Shown here piece by piece: positions 34,723 through 47,800 of a stretch of DNA of 64,000 bases. The notes beneath the pieces are model-generated. The model worked only from the letters and a program-made list of their open reading frames with translations, did not search any database and was not told where the DNA came from. This stretch comes from Amyelois transitella. Taxonomy: Eukaryota; Arthropoda; Insecta; Lepidoptera; Pyralidae. A program made the translations under genes and the position numbers. Within the stretch, counting starts at the first letter, position 1, and each line of letters opens with the position of its first letter. The stretch spans positions 6,659,001-6,723,000 of the forward strand of contig NC_083516.1 of NCBI RefSeq assembly GCF_032362555.1, written 5' to 3'.

Positions 34723-37700
34723 TCATTTCCCGGGGCCTACGAGGGCTTCATCCATCAGTTCATCGTCTGTGATCCCCGGGGAGTTGGAGTGCGGGGAGGG
34801 GGCCACCACCAGCGGCGAGGGGGCGGGGCTCTTCGTCAGCTGCAGCCCCAGCGCCGGCGACGGCGGGTACATGGACCGCACCGCCACCATCCCCGACACT
34901 TTGCTGCCAGATGACGATGAGAAATCCAACAACATTTCGGCAGCCTCCTGCGGAGTGGTAGCCCCGCTCCGGGCCACCGACCCACTCGCCGGAGGTTTCA
35001 TACACGCATCTGCCCCCTTCCTATCTTCCGAACTGCCTTTAGGCGCTGGAAACCCCTTTATCAAATCAGTTTTAAAATCTAGAGGCATCAGAGGGTATGA
35101 ACCGGAGTATTCTTTCGCGTCATCTTTACCGCGTTGTGGGCTTTCACTTTTCAAACTCTCTGCCATGGCTTTTGTAAATTCTAAAGGCCTATCGGTTTGG
35201 TCCCCTTTGTTAGGTGGAACGGTTTTCGGGCTTATGCCGCCCATGTTTAGCAATGGCTTTGGCACGTTCAAAGGATAGGATGACTTTTGCAAGTCAGCAT
35301 TTCTGGCGTTAGAGTTATCGTAATGGGCATACGGGTATTTGTTTTGGTCCATAGTCCTCGAGAAATCATTAACCATAGATCGACTGTCGTATTGCGATAC
35401 TGGATTGTTTTTGTCAGTCGTACTCTGGTTCTTTAGTTTAGGAATTTGAAATTTGCTCGTATCGAGCGGTTTCATCAGACCTTCCATCAGAAAGTTGGCA
35501 TCTTTAGCTGCGGCTTTGAATCTATCAGCGTCCACTTCGTCTCGTGAACTACTGGGACTCGAATGCCTTTCTGATTTTGATGAGAATATATTTGACGATT
35601 TTTCAGTATTGAGTTTGGTTCTAACTTTTTCTCTCTCCCTATCTCTAATTATCTTAGTAAGGTCTGAACTGCTGCTTTTTGGCGAGCCTGAACTGGTCTT
35701 CGAAGCTGATTTTGATAAATTGATCCCGGCGCTGCTGGACGAAGATTTTGAATAAGGCACTTTCGGCAAGTTGCTACTGCCTGATTCTGAAGGGCCCGCG
35801 TTTGTTTTCGGCGGCGTGGACGCAGAACTAACACTACTAGCAGACTTTGAAGACTGCATCGCTTGGGTTTTTTTGGAGGCAGGCCCGCTTATTACACCAG
35901 GTTTCAGACCCGTGTGCGTCTTAGGCGAACCTTGACTCGGTGGGGTGAGCTGAGGTGACGATTGTTTACTCGAACTGGAGCTACTGTAATTCAGTTTGGA
36001 ACTGCTACTGGAGGACTCTTTTGTCCTTGTTTTGTTAATAGTTATCTTCATACCGTCCGAACTAGGTTTTACCATATATTCTTGATTCTTACTATCAACT
36101 TTGACGCTACCGTTTTTTGGATCAGAAAATTTGTTTGAACTACCTGATGAGCTGCTAGACTTGGTTCCGCTCGATTCGGCATCAGCTCCGCAGTGTTGAG
36201 CGGACTTCAGTTTGTCTATCACAGCGCTAAGTGAACCCTTACGATTTCGAGCCTGACTCGGAGCGTTGGATTTGTTCACTTCCACATTTGGTGGCGATAT
36301 CAAAGGCTCGGTGACCGGACTATCACAGGAGACGGGAGTAATCTCTAATTGTTTTAGTTTAACTGGTGTTTTCAGCTTCGGACTACTCCTGCCGGAACTA
36401 GAAAAAGATAAACCGGAATGTTTTTTTTCTTTGTCTCTAGAAGTCGACGAACTGCTGCCGTAACTGTCTTTTGTTAACTTTTTTGTTAGGTCGTAGCCGG
36501 TCGTACCGGATTTTCCCGAAGGGGAGCCGCTGGTCGCCGACTTGAGAGTGGACATGCTGGGCTTTCCTGATCCCGAGGAGCTGTGTTTGGGCGAGGAGAT
36601 GCTGTGGTTTTTAGGGCTCGAGTAGCCGGGCAAGTGCTTCGGGCTGTTCTGCACGGGCGAGTGCCGCGGGCTGCCGTGGAGCGCGCCCGGCTTGCCCTTG
36701 GCGGGGCTGGCCGCGGGCCGCCCGGGCGTGGGGCTCGGGCTGAACTTCCGCAGCAGCGACGTCGGCGAGGCCGGCCGCATGGGCGCCCCGTCCGTCGGCT
36801 TTATGCTGACCGAGACGGGCTTCGTCAACGGGTCTTGCTTGGGAGGCACCTTCTCCGGGGGGCCCATGGAGTCGTCCCTGCGCCTTTTCTTCTTTTTCTC
36901 CTTGCTGCGTTCTTCACCAGACTTGCTGGATTTCTTTTCGGATCTGTTGCGGTCGTCGAGAGATTTGATTTGGGAGGAAGTGATAGGGGTGATGGTTATA
37001 GAGCTTGGCAGGGCTGCCGGCGCCGAGGAAGAGATGGGGATGATCTCGATCCCGGGGCGGCGGTCCAGGCATAACATTGATGATATGTTGGACCCCGAGG
37101 ACGCGCCAGAAGAAGTGTTGGAGCCGATGGGCGTTATGCTGACGGAGGAAGGCATATACGATTTACCTTCGGTTAGATCTAATAGCAATGAGGATGTACT
37201 TCTACTTCGTACTTCTTCTTTGTTTTTAAGCTTTTGCCTTTTGTGCTCAGACTTCTGAAAAGAATTCCTGGAACAAAAGAAAATAATTCTTAATTGCTTT
37301 CTTGTTTTTCAATTTATTCTTCTTTTTAAGAACACAAAATAAACTGAATAAAATAATTGTCTAGGACCAGTCTAGGCGGAAATTTTGTTTAAGGCACAAT
37401 TTCTGCAGTAGAATTTTTGCGGCTAAAATAATGAATCAGCAATGAAATATAAACACAAACCTCATCATATCTTCGACGTCTCCATCGTTAGAGTTGTCCA
37501 TGTCGGAGGAAGCCCGATTGTCTTGCCCTCCGATAGCATCCGTGGCGTCCATCCCAGAAAGTTCCAGATCCGACGCGAATTCGTTCTGCGACACCGACGA
37601 CTCCCTACCTTCCACATCTTCATTTGTGGAGTTGCTATTCATAGTATTATCATCTTCGTTGACATATTCGGAGTTGTCACTCTCGCTCTCTGAATCCGCC

Positions 37701-40700
37701 ATGTCGCTAAGGCCGGGCTTTCCTTTCTTCTGGCCGGGCCAGACGTCGGTGTCGGATTTCCGCTTTTTTGATTTCCGCTCTTCCATTATTTGGGGTTTCA
37801 CGTCGCCAGACGAAGAGTCTTGGCACATCATTGAGAGATGGTGTTGCTGATCAGATAGGTACGAGCCTAAGGAAGGAAACGATTTTGATGTAGTTATTGT
37901 GTTTTTGCTAGACGATACGAAATAAGTAACTTTAAGGCTCAGAAAAGTGCATCGATAATCTTAATTTAGGTTTAATACCTCTCGAGAGGAAACGTTAGAG
38001 CGATAGATACGTAATGGTTCAATATCAAGAAAAAAACCTAGATATGAACTCTCCGGCGTTATGTCACAAGGCAACCTGACCTAGATGGAATGAAAGAAGA
38101 AGACAGTATGAATAGAATATTGTGGAGTGACCTCTGTGGTTGCCGTTGGAGGGGTAGTGGCCGCGGCCGGTCACGTGTCCGGCGGGCTCAGGTTTGAGGT
38201 CCGCGCCGGGCTCCATGCCCCCCAGGCCGCAGCTAAAATTCGACTCTAACGCCGAGTAGCCGCCGTTCATCTGCTTCGTGGCCGCCTCGCGCTCCCATAT
38301 CTTGACCAGCGATCTGACATTTTAAAACATGTTTGTTATCATACGGGAATAAGAATTGGATATTTATAAGTGTGGACTAGGACCAGTCCATCTCTTTCCC
38401 ATAGATGACGACTAAACAATAACATTGAATAATCTAGTGCAGCTTTTTCCATTACTTAATATGGGTTAAGCTATCCTGCAAAGTTTCTTACCATTAAGTA
38501 GATGAGTTTAACAAACACTATCAAACAAAACAATAATAAATATTCACTACAATGTGATCGTTACGGAGTGGCCCTTCTGCAGTACCCTAGTGTTGTGCCT
38601 GTCCACGTGTCATCAGGCCTGACAATTTGTTTGCAGTGCTGACAGATTCAATTCCACACTTGCTTACTATCAGTCAGATTGAGATCAAACCAGCATATAC
38701 AGATACACTTACCCCATACAGAACTAAGAGACACTAAAGAGTTTCAGTGTTAGAGAGCAAACGCGAGAGCAGCGCACTTCTCCTTCGACTCGGCTCGTAT
38801 AACCATAAGGTTGGTAGAACCATTGGGGTGGTGGTGGAACAGAAGATATACTAACCGCAGCGTTATAGGTATAGAGTGACTCTTCTGCAGTACCCTAGTG
38901 ATGTACTCGTCCACATGTTCCCTGGACTGGCAGTTGAGCGTGTGCAGTGCGGCCCGGGGCGCGGCCGGGTCCGACAGGTCCAGTTCCACGGTGGCCATGC
39001 TCTCTTCTAGAGGATGCTCCAGAGAGATGGATATGTGTTGCCAGGAGAGTGCGCTCACTTCGAACATCAGCACACTTTCTAGGTCCACCGCTGTGGGATA
39101 TATCAATTAAAAAAATGTTAAACACTATAACACTTTTATCCAAGATTTAGCTCCATAATTAAATTAAGGTAACCTATGTTACATAATGTCGCCACTGAAA
39201 GTTTATTTCTGAGAGATTAATAATAAGACAGTTTATCAGTAAAATATTTTGATTAGTAATGGATATGTATGAATGGAGCACTGCGTTTGTGACGAGCCGT
39301 GTTCTAAATTCAAATGAAGAAGATTGTGAAGAGCGCCTGCTTAGAAGCGCTACGTATGTGTTAATTCGCTGTCGCACGCAGCTACTAAGCAGGAGCGCCT
39401 GCTGCCCCCCAGACACAGCGCCGGCACGTGCGACGTACATGAACGGAGCACTAAGCTTGTAACTAGCTGTGTTCTAAGTTTGAATGCAGATGTTACATCT
39501 TAGAGCGCGTGCTTAGAAGCATTGCGTCAGGCAATGGCAGGCTGTGTTCGAAATTCAAATAAATAACGCATCTTGTTTGATGTCGCACTCAGCACTTCTC
39601 GCTGGAAGTAACAATCTGGCATGGTATAAACATGTAAATCGAAAACATTTTAAATTTAAATGTGGAACGCACCTTGTTTGTTGTGATGTCGCACGCAGCT
39701 GCTGAGCAAGTCGGTGAAGAGAGCCTGCTGCCGAAGACACGCCAGCAGCGGCGGCACGTGCGACGGGTGCGTGAACGGGATGCTGTGCACCACGCAACCT
39801 TCAAGACCGCGCCGCTCGCAGAAAAAGTAGCACTGGGTCTGGTCTGGCAGGCTCTGTGGTTCCAAATTTAAAAATTCGTTCAAGATCACTTAATATGGTT
39901 TTTTAAAGAACTGTGGTCAGGAAAATATATCATAATAACAATAAGCTAATAAAGTTCTTAGATCATAAAGCTCAGAGATAGAGTTGCTTGGATTGCTCTT
40001 CTGTAATTGTCTGACCTTCCCCCCTGGCATTATATAGTCATAATTTGATTCTGGTTCTTTCTAGAGTTTGGAAGAAGGAAAGTTCTTATATTGTCATGTT
40101 ATTAACATTCTTGTATAGTCTCAGGATGCTAACAATAATCTTACTTTTTAAATTATTTATTAAAGAATTGTATACTCACAACAAATAATCCTTTATTCAA
40201 ATTTAGCTCCACATTTTTCCCAGGAGTAAGCTTGTTATAGGCTTGCTGTGCCACTAAACCCAGCATGGGTTTAGCGTTTGCCCAATCACCAGCGACTTCC
40301 ACCTAAAAGAATGTAAAATTAATTTTAAGGTGTATAAATGAACAAATTAAATTTTCTTTATTGCACATAAGAAAAATATTACAGTGTATCTAAGCTGGTG
40401 GTGGGAAAGCTAGAAAGGTAGGACTATCTGGTTTTAGAAAACATATCAATATTTTAAAATCAATATGGAAAATTATTTTGTTTGTTATCCATCCCACCTT
40501 AGTAAGTGAAGTCTATCCAAGACCCACCCATTCTGCTTTTGAATGTTCGCGGACACTGCTTGTCTATATAATTATTTATATTTCTATTCAAACACAGATG
40601 TTAGAACTTCTTATATCATTAGGTTACATACCGGTTAGTTTATGATGAAATTCAGATTCAGAGATAGAGACCTATTGCCTTATAGAAGAATCCCAAATAT

Positions 40701-43700
40701 ATAAAAGCATGTCCCTTGTTCAATTAACATTTTCAAAAGCTTTTGTTTTGCAAATAAGTACAACAGATGTCCTCACCTCAGTAGTTGCATGTATTAGCTT
40801 GGCGAGTCCGGCGCAAAGCGGCGTCGGCTGAGACAGCTTGAGCGTGAAGCAGGCCGGCAACATCGCGCTGTTCTGCGGCACCAGCAACTGAGCGTATACT
40901 GGGCCGTTCCTATAACCATCATTAAATTTTAATACCTTCAATCAACCATAACCTTGACTAGTTACGCCCTGGGGCTTCGCTCTCGGATGTTTTGGACAAA
41001 AAAACTTATTGTATTATTCCAGGTTATATTCGTGTGACCGATTTTATAATATAAGATGGATTCACAGATGAGAGCTAATCAAAAAATTGTAATTTGTAAC
41101 GGGATTGTAAGTCTGTGATAAGTATAAGTACATAAGTCTGTGATAAGAATAACTAAACTTTTCCATTACAAATTGCAGGAGATTGGTGTGATCACTCTTA
41201 TTTCTTTCTGTACACGTCGTAGGAGGCATGTATAGAACAAAACACACAAATATCACATCTTTATAACTTATAGGCATGAGCCAATAAATAGTATCATGCT
41301 AAAAGTGACAGCCAAATCAAGCTGCATCAAAATTTCAAAAGATCTCCCGCTCTGTACTTATTTCTTTTCTTGTGGATAGCAATTATCATTAAAACTGCAC
41401 TTACCCTTTCCCTGGTCTCTGGCCACCTGATATAATTGGTGACAGTTGCAATTTGTTGGCAGTAGATCCCTCTAAAAGCACTGTTGCTGAGTGGCCAATA
41501 GGGGTGTGAGATGGAGCGACCAGTGAAGCTAGACCACTGGACACTGTTGGTTTGCCAATGGTCAGGAGCTCTGCTGTGAGTGGTTGAAGTCCTTTTTCTT
41601 TATCCAACAGTTCATACGGAGACACAAAGTATGTAAGTCGCATTGCATGACCTAAAATTGTTCAACTGAATTAATGGACTAAATCTAATTTAAAAAAAAA
41701 AGTAATAACTGCACACAATAAAAATGAAAAATAAAATACAATGAATTTAGGAAAATCTTTGTTACACACTGATCTTTTGCCAGTACATTCCGAATTTGAT
41801 AAAGGCCTTCCCCTTTCAACATACCCAACAACAACATTGACACATTGAACACTTTAATATTACAAATTGCAGTCTTATGAATAACATGAATTTATAAAAG
41901 TAATAAAAGTCATACCTCCTCTTCGTTTTTGTAGAAATCCTATTGGACTTTTGTGGACCTGTGCCCATGGGTCTTTGATGAAGGTTTGCAACTGCCGCAT
42001 GGTGCATAAATCTTCTTCTAGGCTCTGCAGAGCACTAAAAGCCTTGCATTTAACCTGAAAGACATATACAAAAATAGTCTAATTGCAGATTCGAGATATC
42101 TTATGAAAGCTTAATCACAGTTATATCTCCAAATAATGCTTCAGGTACATTGAGGAAATCCTTCACAAACTGAAATTGATTAAGAAAAGTTCATTTCTCG
42201 TTTTTCACAGAGTCAAACAACATCAATTGATTTTCAGCTATCTAGATTGCAGGATAAAATTTCCGTTCCAGGTAAAGGTATCTTTACCAAAAATTCATAA
42301 ATCAAAATATCAAAATTCGAAAGGAGATTTACAAAATGATAATCATTTTGTAAATCTCCTTTTGAAGCTCCAGATTTACAAAATAGTCCTTTTGAATTTT
42401 AAACTTTTGATTAGTTATCAGATCAGTGATAGGGATAACCCTGCACCTTTGTATATGACTTTAATGTATGTTGTTCTTTTTCATACAATGTGGTGTTACA
42501 AACAATATACAAATATTATCTTACAAATCTTTTTAACACAAATGTATTAATTATTAATGATTGAATTTTTTTACTTCCACTTACTTTCTTTTCAGCATTC
42601 AGTTGGTAAACAGCAGTAAGGCCTTCCAACTGTGCTGTGAAGTCTGCAAAGTCTCCACGTGATATACAAGATACCAGCTCCTCACAACTTTGTTGTTCAA
42701 TCTGGAATAATTTGTATGGATATTTGTAAATTTAGATATATAACACCAATAATGTATATCATTCACAGACTAAACATGTAACAATTATGAAACAACAATT
42801 ACAATGAAATTTGAAGCATATCATGTAACATAAAACATTTGAATGATTGACAGTCAAACAGAATAGCTTCAAATGTCAGGCTTCACTAAAGATGGGTCAC
42901 TTAGTGCGGGAAACCTCCTGGAGTGCCCTTCTGTTGCTTAATTCAAAATAATTCCAGTAACAACATTGGGTTGACAAGGGATAAGGTAAGGTGCACCCTG
43001 GTGACAGCAAATAACTCCCTGATTGACAGGGTATTATTTGTTTTTAACCAATGCCCCTCTTAAGCAGGTCTCTCCCTCTGCCTTCATGTGTGGGGCGCCG
43101 CTCCCTTCTGTCTGCTTTCAGACAGAAGTGGATGTGGTGCAGCAAAACCATTGGGCTTGTAGAAGGCGAGCGCACTGCTGTGTCTGCCTTCTGCCTCAGT
43201 GGGTATTCAGTAATTTTAATTGTTAATAGCTATGATGTTTTTACAATCAAATGAACTTTCTTTTTTGTAAATGCTACAATTTCAAATTCAATAAAAAATG
43301 TGAAGTAGTCTCACCCTGCCCTCATGATGGATCTTAACATCTTTTACTGATCCTGAAGACTCCACCAGTATTTCCAAATAAAACATATCTGATGATATGA
43401 ACAGATTAACACCAGTTGTGCCCACCACAAACTTGAGTCTGAAATCATCACAAATTATAAATTTTAATTGCCGTGTGGTTCCCGGCACCATTACAAAAAA
43501 GAATAGGACCACTCCATCTCTTTCCCATGGATGTCGTAAAAGGCGACTAAGGGATAGGCTTATAAACTTGGGATTCCTCTTTTAGGCGATGGGCTAGCAA
43601 CCTGTCACTATTTGAATCTCAATTCTATCATTAAGCCAAATAGCTGAACGTGGCCATTCAGTCTTTTCAAGACTGTTGGCTCTGTCTACCCCGCTAGGGA

Positions 43701-44171
43701 TATAAACGTGACCATATGTATGTATAAATTTTAAGTTGATAAGGAGCATGATCCCTTACACTGTATATTTCAGAATTAATTAAAAAACAAACCCCAGCTG
43801 GCGTGCCAAGCATTCAAGCCTCTCTATGAGGCTCTGTAGCGAGCCAACTTTGATGCAGTGCTGTAGGCTGTCCAGGCATTTTTGAAGGGTCATCCTGTCT
43901 GCACTGTCAACTGCCCATCTTTTATCCTAAAAAGTCAGTAATATTAAATAAAACTCTTCTAGATACTCACACAAATTATGTAAAGAAATATTAATGCAAA
44001 TGGGTACATTACCAGTAAAGCCATTCTCACTGCTTTAGAAGTTTCAGTCAAATTTTTAAACTGTGATGTTTTGGACCTCAGCTTCTCCATAAGGATCTCC
44101 TTTTGGAGTTCCTTAGACTTGTCCAGCAAACCGTTTGTAGGCGCCATGACGACAGCTTTATTGTCCGTCAT
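34723..44171 (-). CDS. MED1: Mediator complex subunit 1, thirteen coding exons
   Basis: Middle-module Mediator subunit linking activators to RNA polymerase II in the nucleus. Exons in order: 44171-44013, 43926-43793, 43438-43315, 42701-42585, 42054-41916, 41651-41405, 40909-40777, 40302-40180, 39853-39673, 39090-38856, 38313-38132, 37866-37461, 37267-34723. These total 4725 nt, or 1574 aa; human MED1 is 1581. The conserved Med1 domain fills exons 1-10 ([56 protein letters not shown]). The 848-codon last exon is disordered and Ser/Lys/Pro-rich, with a basic [10 protein letters not shown] run near residue 850, [11 protein letters not shown] (matching human SLTAVIDKLK) and a conserved tail [15 protein letters not shown] saw no LXXLL motif. 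The exon 11 donor (GTCACT) is weak; a GTCAGG 50 nt on is an alternative. Confidence 0.95.
42320..42362. repeat. Perfect 21-bp-arm hairpin in MED1 intron 4
   Basis: The arms 42320-42340 (aaaggagatttacaaaatgat) and 42342-42362 are exact inverse complements around one base. There is no wider terminal repeat or target duplication. Confidence 0.85.
43471..43727 (+). repeat. Dispersed repeat family A, full-length copy in MED1 intron 2
   Basis: The best reference copy in the window: ccgtgtggttcccggcacc, ccatctctttcccatggat, gtaaaaggcgactaaggg, gatgggctagcaacctg, agccaaatagctgaacg, then ccgctagggatataaacgtgac and a TATG-type end. It has no coding potential. Confidence 0.85.
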
Positions 44172-44759
44172 TTTTACAAAATACAAACACCTTTTATAGA
44201 AACACAAATAATGTTATCACTGGCACATCATGAACATCTGATAGGTTTTGTTTTGGGTCGTAATAATAGCGTCCCGCATCTGTTTTACAAGGTTATCTTT
44301 CCCCCACTTCGTTTTTTGGAAACGTTTTCCATTTAATGAAATTATTATGTTTAGCTAAACACATTTAATTTGTCATTAAAATTGCTTTCTTTACGGTTCA
44401 TACACAGAACGACTGTCATTTTCACGCGATGCCATTTGGTATTCATCCGATTATTATGTTCCTATTTTAAAATTGCTTTAAATGAATTGTCAAATTAGTA
44501 CAAAAGAAAGGAAGGAAAGTCCATTCAGTTAACAACGTAATTTGGAAGGATTATTTAAATGCCAAAAACGCCAACAGCGTTCCGCTCAGAATTCAGTAAT
44601 ACATTTACGTTCAGAAATCACAATAGCCTTATGACTTATAATTAACCAACTACGGCGAAGTTAAAAGGAGGTGGAAGAGATTTCTTTTTGGTGTTTTATT
44701 TAGTAATTTAGTATCAGAGCGAAATCATTGGTGAAATAATCGCAATATTAAAAACTTAC

Positions 44760-44850
44760 CTGAGATGTATAACGAAGTACCATATCCTATTATTTGGGCG
44801 AGTCCAAAATGCTTGTAACAAAATGCTATAAAAGCACGACGTCACATATA
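44760..44850 (-). promoter_or_regulatory. Possible MED1 non-coding first exon and promoter
   Basis: On minus, a consensus donor CTCAG|GTAAGT ends at 44760, and an acceptor-like tttctataaaag lies at 44191, 19 nt before the MED1 ATG. This suggests a 5'UTR exon just above 44760. The start site cannot be fixed from sequence. Confidence 0.4.
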
Positions 44851-44859
44851 CCGTATGTT

Positions 44860-47800
44860 TTGTTTGCTATGAACCATGAATTAACCACAGATATGAGAAT
44901 GAATTGAATCTTACAACTTGTACTATTTGGTTGTTTTAGTCCTTATCTTTTTTCTTCATTTTGGCAATCAAACATTTTTTTTACACTTCGTTTTGTAAGT
45001 GTCGAATTTAGACACAATTTTTTTATTCACAGATGGCATGGTATTTTTTTAACTGATTTCAATATTTTTTATTAATTTGATTTATTCTATTAGTTTAATT
45101 AATAAAGTACTTATAAAGAAATTGCAGAAGTACCTTGGTAGTCGTAGAATCTTAGACTATGTTAAGATTTTATTACCTTTTAGACATAAATAAGCAGCTC
45201 CATCGAGACTAAAATAGTTTTTTAACAGAATGTTTTTTAATGGGATTATATCTGTATACGTCATATTTTAAGAAGATTGGTTCACTAGATAGCCCATGAA
45301 GAGGTAACAAATCAATAAACTCATTTCCGCATTTACAGTATCACTAGCTTTTACCCGCAGCTTCGCCTGCGTGAATTTAGCGCCAAATACAAAAAGTGAC
45401 CAATTAAACGCCATCTACAAAAACACGACGAAATTAGCAACAACACCTACAAAAAGCTACGAATTAAAGACCACCCCTAGTAGGTGGCGTTAAGTCGTTA
45501 CATATTGCGGTACGGAAGGTTAATGAAGAAACCAACGTACCCTAAAATGGAGTTAATATTCTTTGGAGAAAAAAATCCAAAAAAAAAAAACAAAAAAAAA
45601 AAAATTGTAAAAACAAGATGCTATTATGCTACAAGTCCCATATCTAGACGTTTTCTTCCTCCTGGCGTTAATCCCACTTAAATCCTCACCTCTTTGGAGA
45701 CGAGTCCGGGTTACGTCTTTTGACCATGATCCTAGATTAAGTAGGTTAGTTTTTTTTTACGTTTCATATCCGCTTTTCCTTAATCTGATCCTTATGAAAC
45801 TTGTGACGTAGCAGACCCAAAGTCAATCATAGGCTACGTTTTTAAGTGGATGAATTTGCGGGGACCTGCCACTTTGGTAACTAATATTTACCTATTAGAA
45901 TAAGGTTATCTATACATACTTTAATTGGCCAAAGACCTGTATTCTGGCGAAAAACAAACTAAAGGACATAGGTAGTTATTTTATTTAACCAGGCAACACA
46001 TTCTTTGCAGGCCTACGTAGCGAACATGACTGTTCAAATTATTCTGGAATCCGACTCACGTTCCCGAAACTAAAAGGATCGCACGTCAGGATAACTGAGT
46101 CGAAACGCTAACGAATCAAATTAAGGCTGCTTTTTACTCTTTGTAAAATACGAACCTCTCCATACGTGCCTACATAAGTACGTTAGAGGCGCATAAAAAA
46201 ACGGCAGATGATTACAGAGGCTCGTCACTCGTTCGCATTCATAAATAAATACCCACAAAATTGACGAATTGCAGAAATGATGGTAATAGGTATAGGGATT
46301 TATTGTTTTGCCTGGAACTCTAGGGTCCCGGGTTCCATGCCCTGTCGTTTTTCTTTAACAGCTCTACATTAAATAAATATAAAATTATAACGGACAAATC
46401 ACACAGACTTAGCTAGCTTCAAAGTAAGTTCTAAGCTTGTTCATATGGAGTGTACCTACATAGTTGTTACAAGTAAAGATTTTTCTTTCTTTTAGTAGTG
46501 ATTTGCTACCCTCCGGCTTATTGGCTCTCAGACACGCACGCTCACTGTACCTTCCATCATGAAGTGCTGTCCAAAATCCATCATGGTGGCATGTGTGTTA
46601 GAGACGACATAATACTTCCTTCTCTTTCACTCTTATACATAGGGTAAGGTTGCTCAAGTCGTGCCACAGCCTAAGTCGTAGTTTACTAAGCAACAATCAA
46701 GAGTCTAGGTAATAAATGAAATAGTTAGTCTTTATAAAAGCTGAACTGTGGGGATATTCTCGAATTTAGATATGGTGTATGCCTTATTAAGGCTCTTTAA
46801 GAACTGAAGAGAGAACAGAAGATATATCAAGGTTAGAAGCCTCAGCCTGTAAGCCCAATTGGTTGCAAGTGCCAACAATGTGGATGAACAATGCATGGAT
46901 GAATGGATGATTTTCCTCTATTGAACTGTGTTAGCTTATGGCTCTTATCATTATTTATTTATTAGTAAACAATAGCCACATACCAATCGACGCTTAGCTT
47001 TATTGAAAGGAATATACAGTGGGCCACATGGTAAAACACAACGAGGGTATTGTGTTTTACTGGGTGCGATGCGTAGCATTGCATTTGTAAAACTACCTAC
47101 ATCTTATGGATGTTCAACGATGAGTGCCAGTGTACGTTCAAACCTACAGATTATGGTTTTTGTTACACTGTAGCAGTTAAATGTATGTAATGTAAAAATA
47201 TCTAAGTTTAATAATAATAAATAAATAAATAATATGGCCCCTGTATTTTATAGTTAAGTAATTCATTCTTGATAATATAATTGTTATACTTAGACAGAAG
47301 AATAGTATTATATTTTTGTTTTTGTACGTACCTACCTATGACATGATAAAGATTTATTCCCAGTCTCACTCATCCCAAATTCCGAACTTATAATCCAAAT
47401 GCGTATGTGTTAATTTATCACAAATAGGTTTATACTACATATGTAGGTATAGTTAGCAGTACTAATAAGAGCTTTCGCTAAGAAAAACTGTCCGCGTGTG
47501 TCGAAATGACTATATGGAAAATCGCGAGCTGGCTTAAACCGGAATAAACATAACTAAGTTAGTATTCAACATAGACATCAAAGTTCTGAAGTCGGGTGTA
47601 TTGTTGATAACTTTGACAAAGTCGATGATATCCGAATGCCGAGGATTTGTTTGGCCCAAATCCAATTTGGACTTGCTATTCATGATTGATAGGCGAGATC
47701 AACCCACCAACAAGTTTACGGGCACGCGATGCATATTAATGAAGGCGTTTTAACGACACTGTTTGGTGGTTATTAAATGCGTCTATGATGATGTAAGCGC

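Noticed and set aside
36583-37258. Overlapping 163- and 188-aa plus-strand open frames
   Set aside because: Shadows of the long MED1 last exon, whose minus frame matches MED1.
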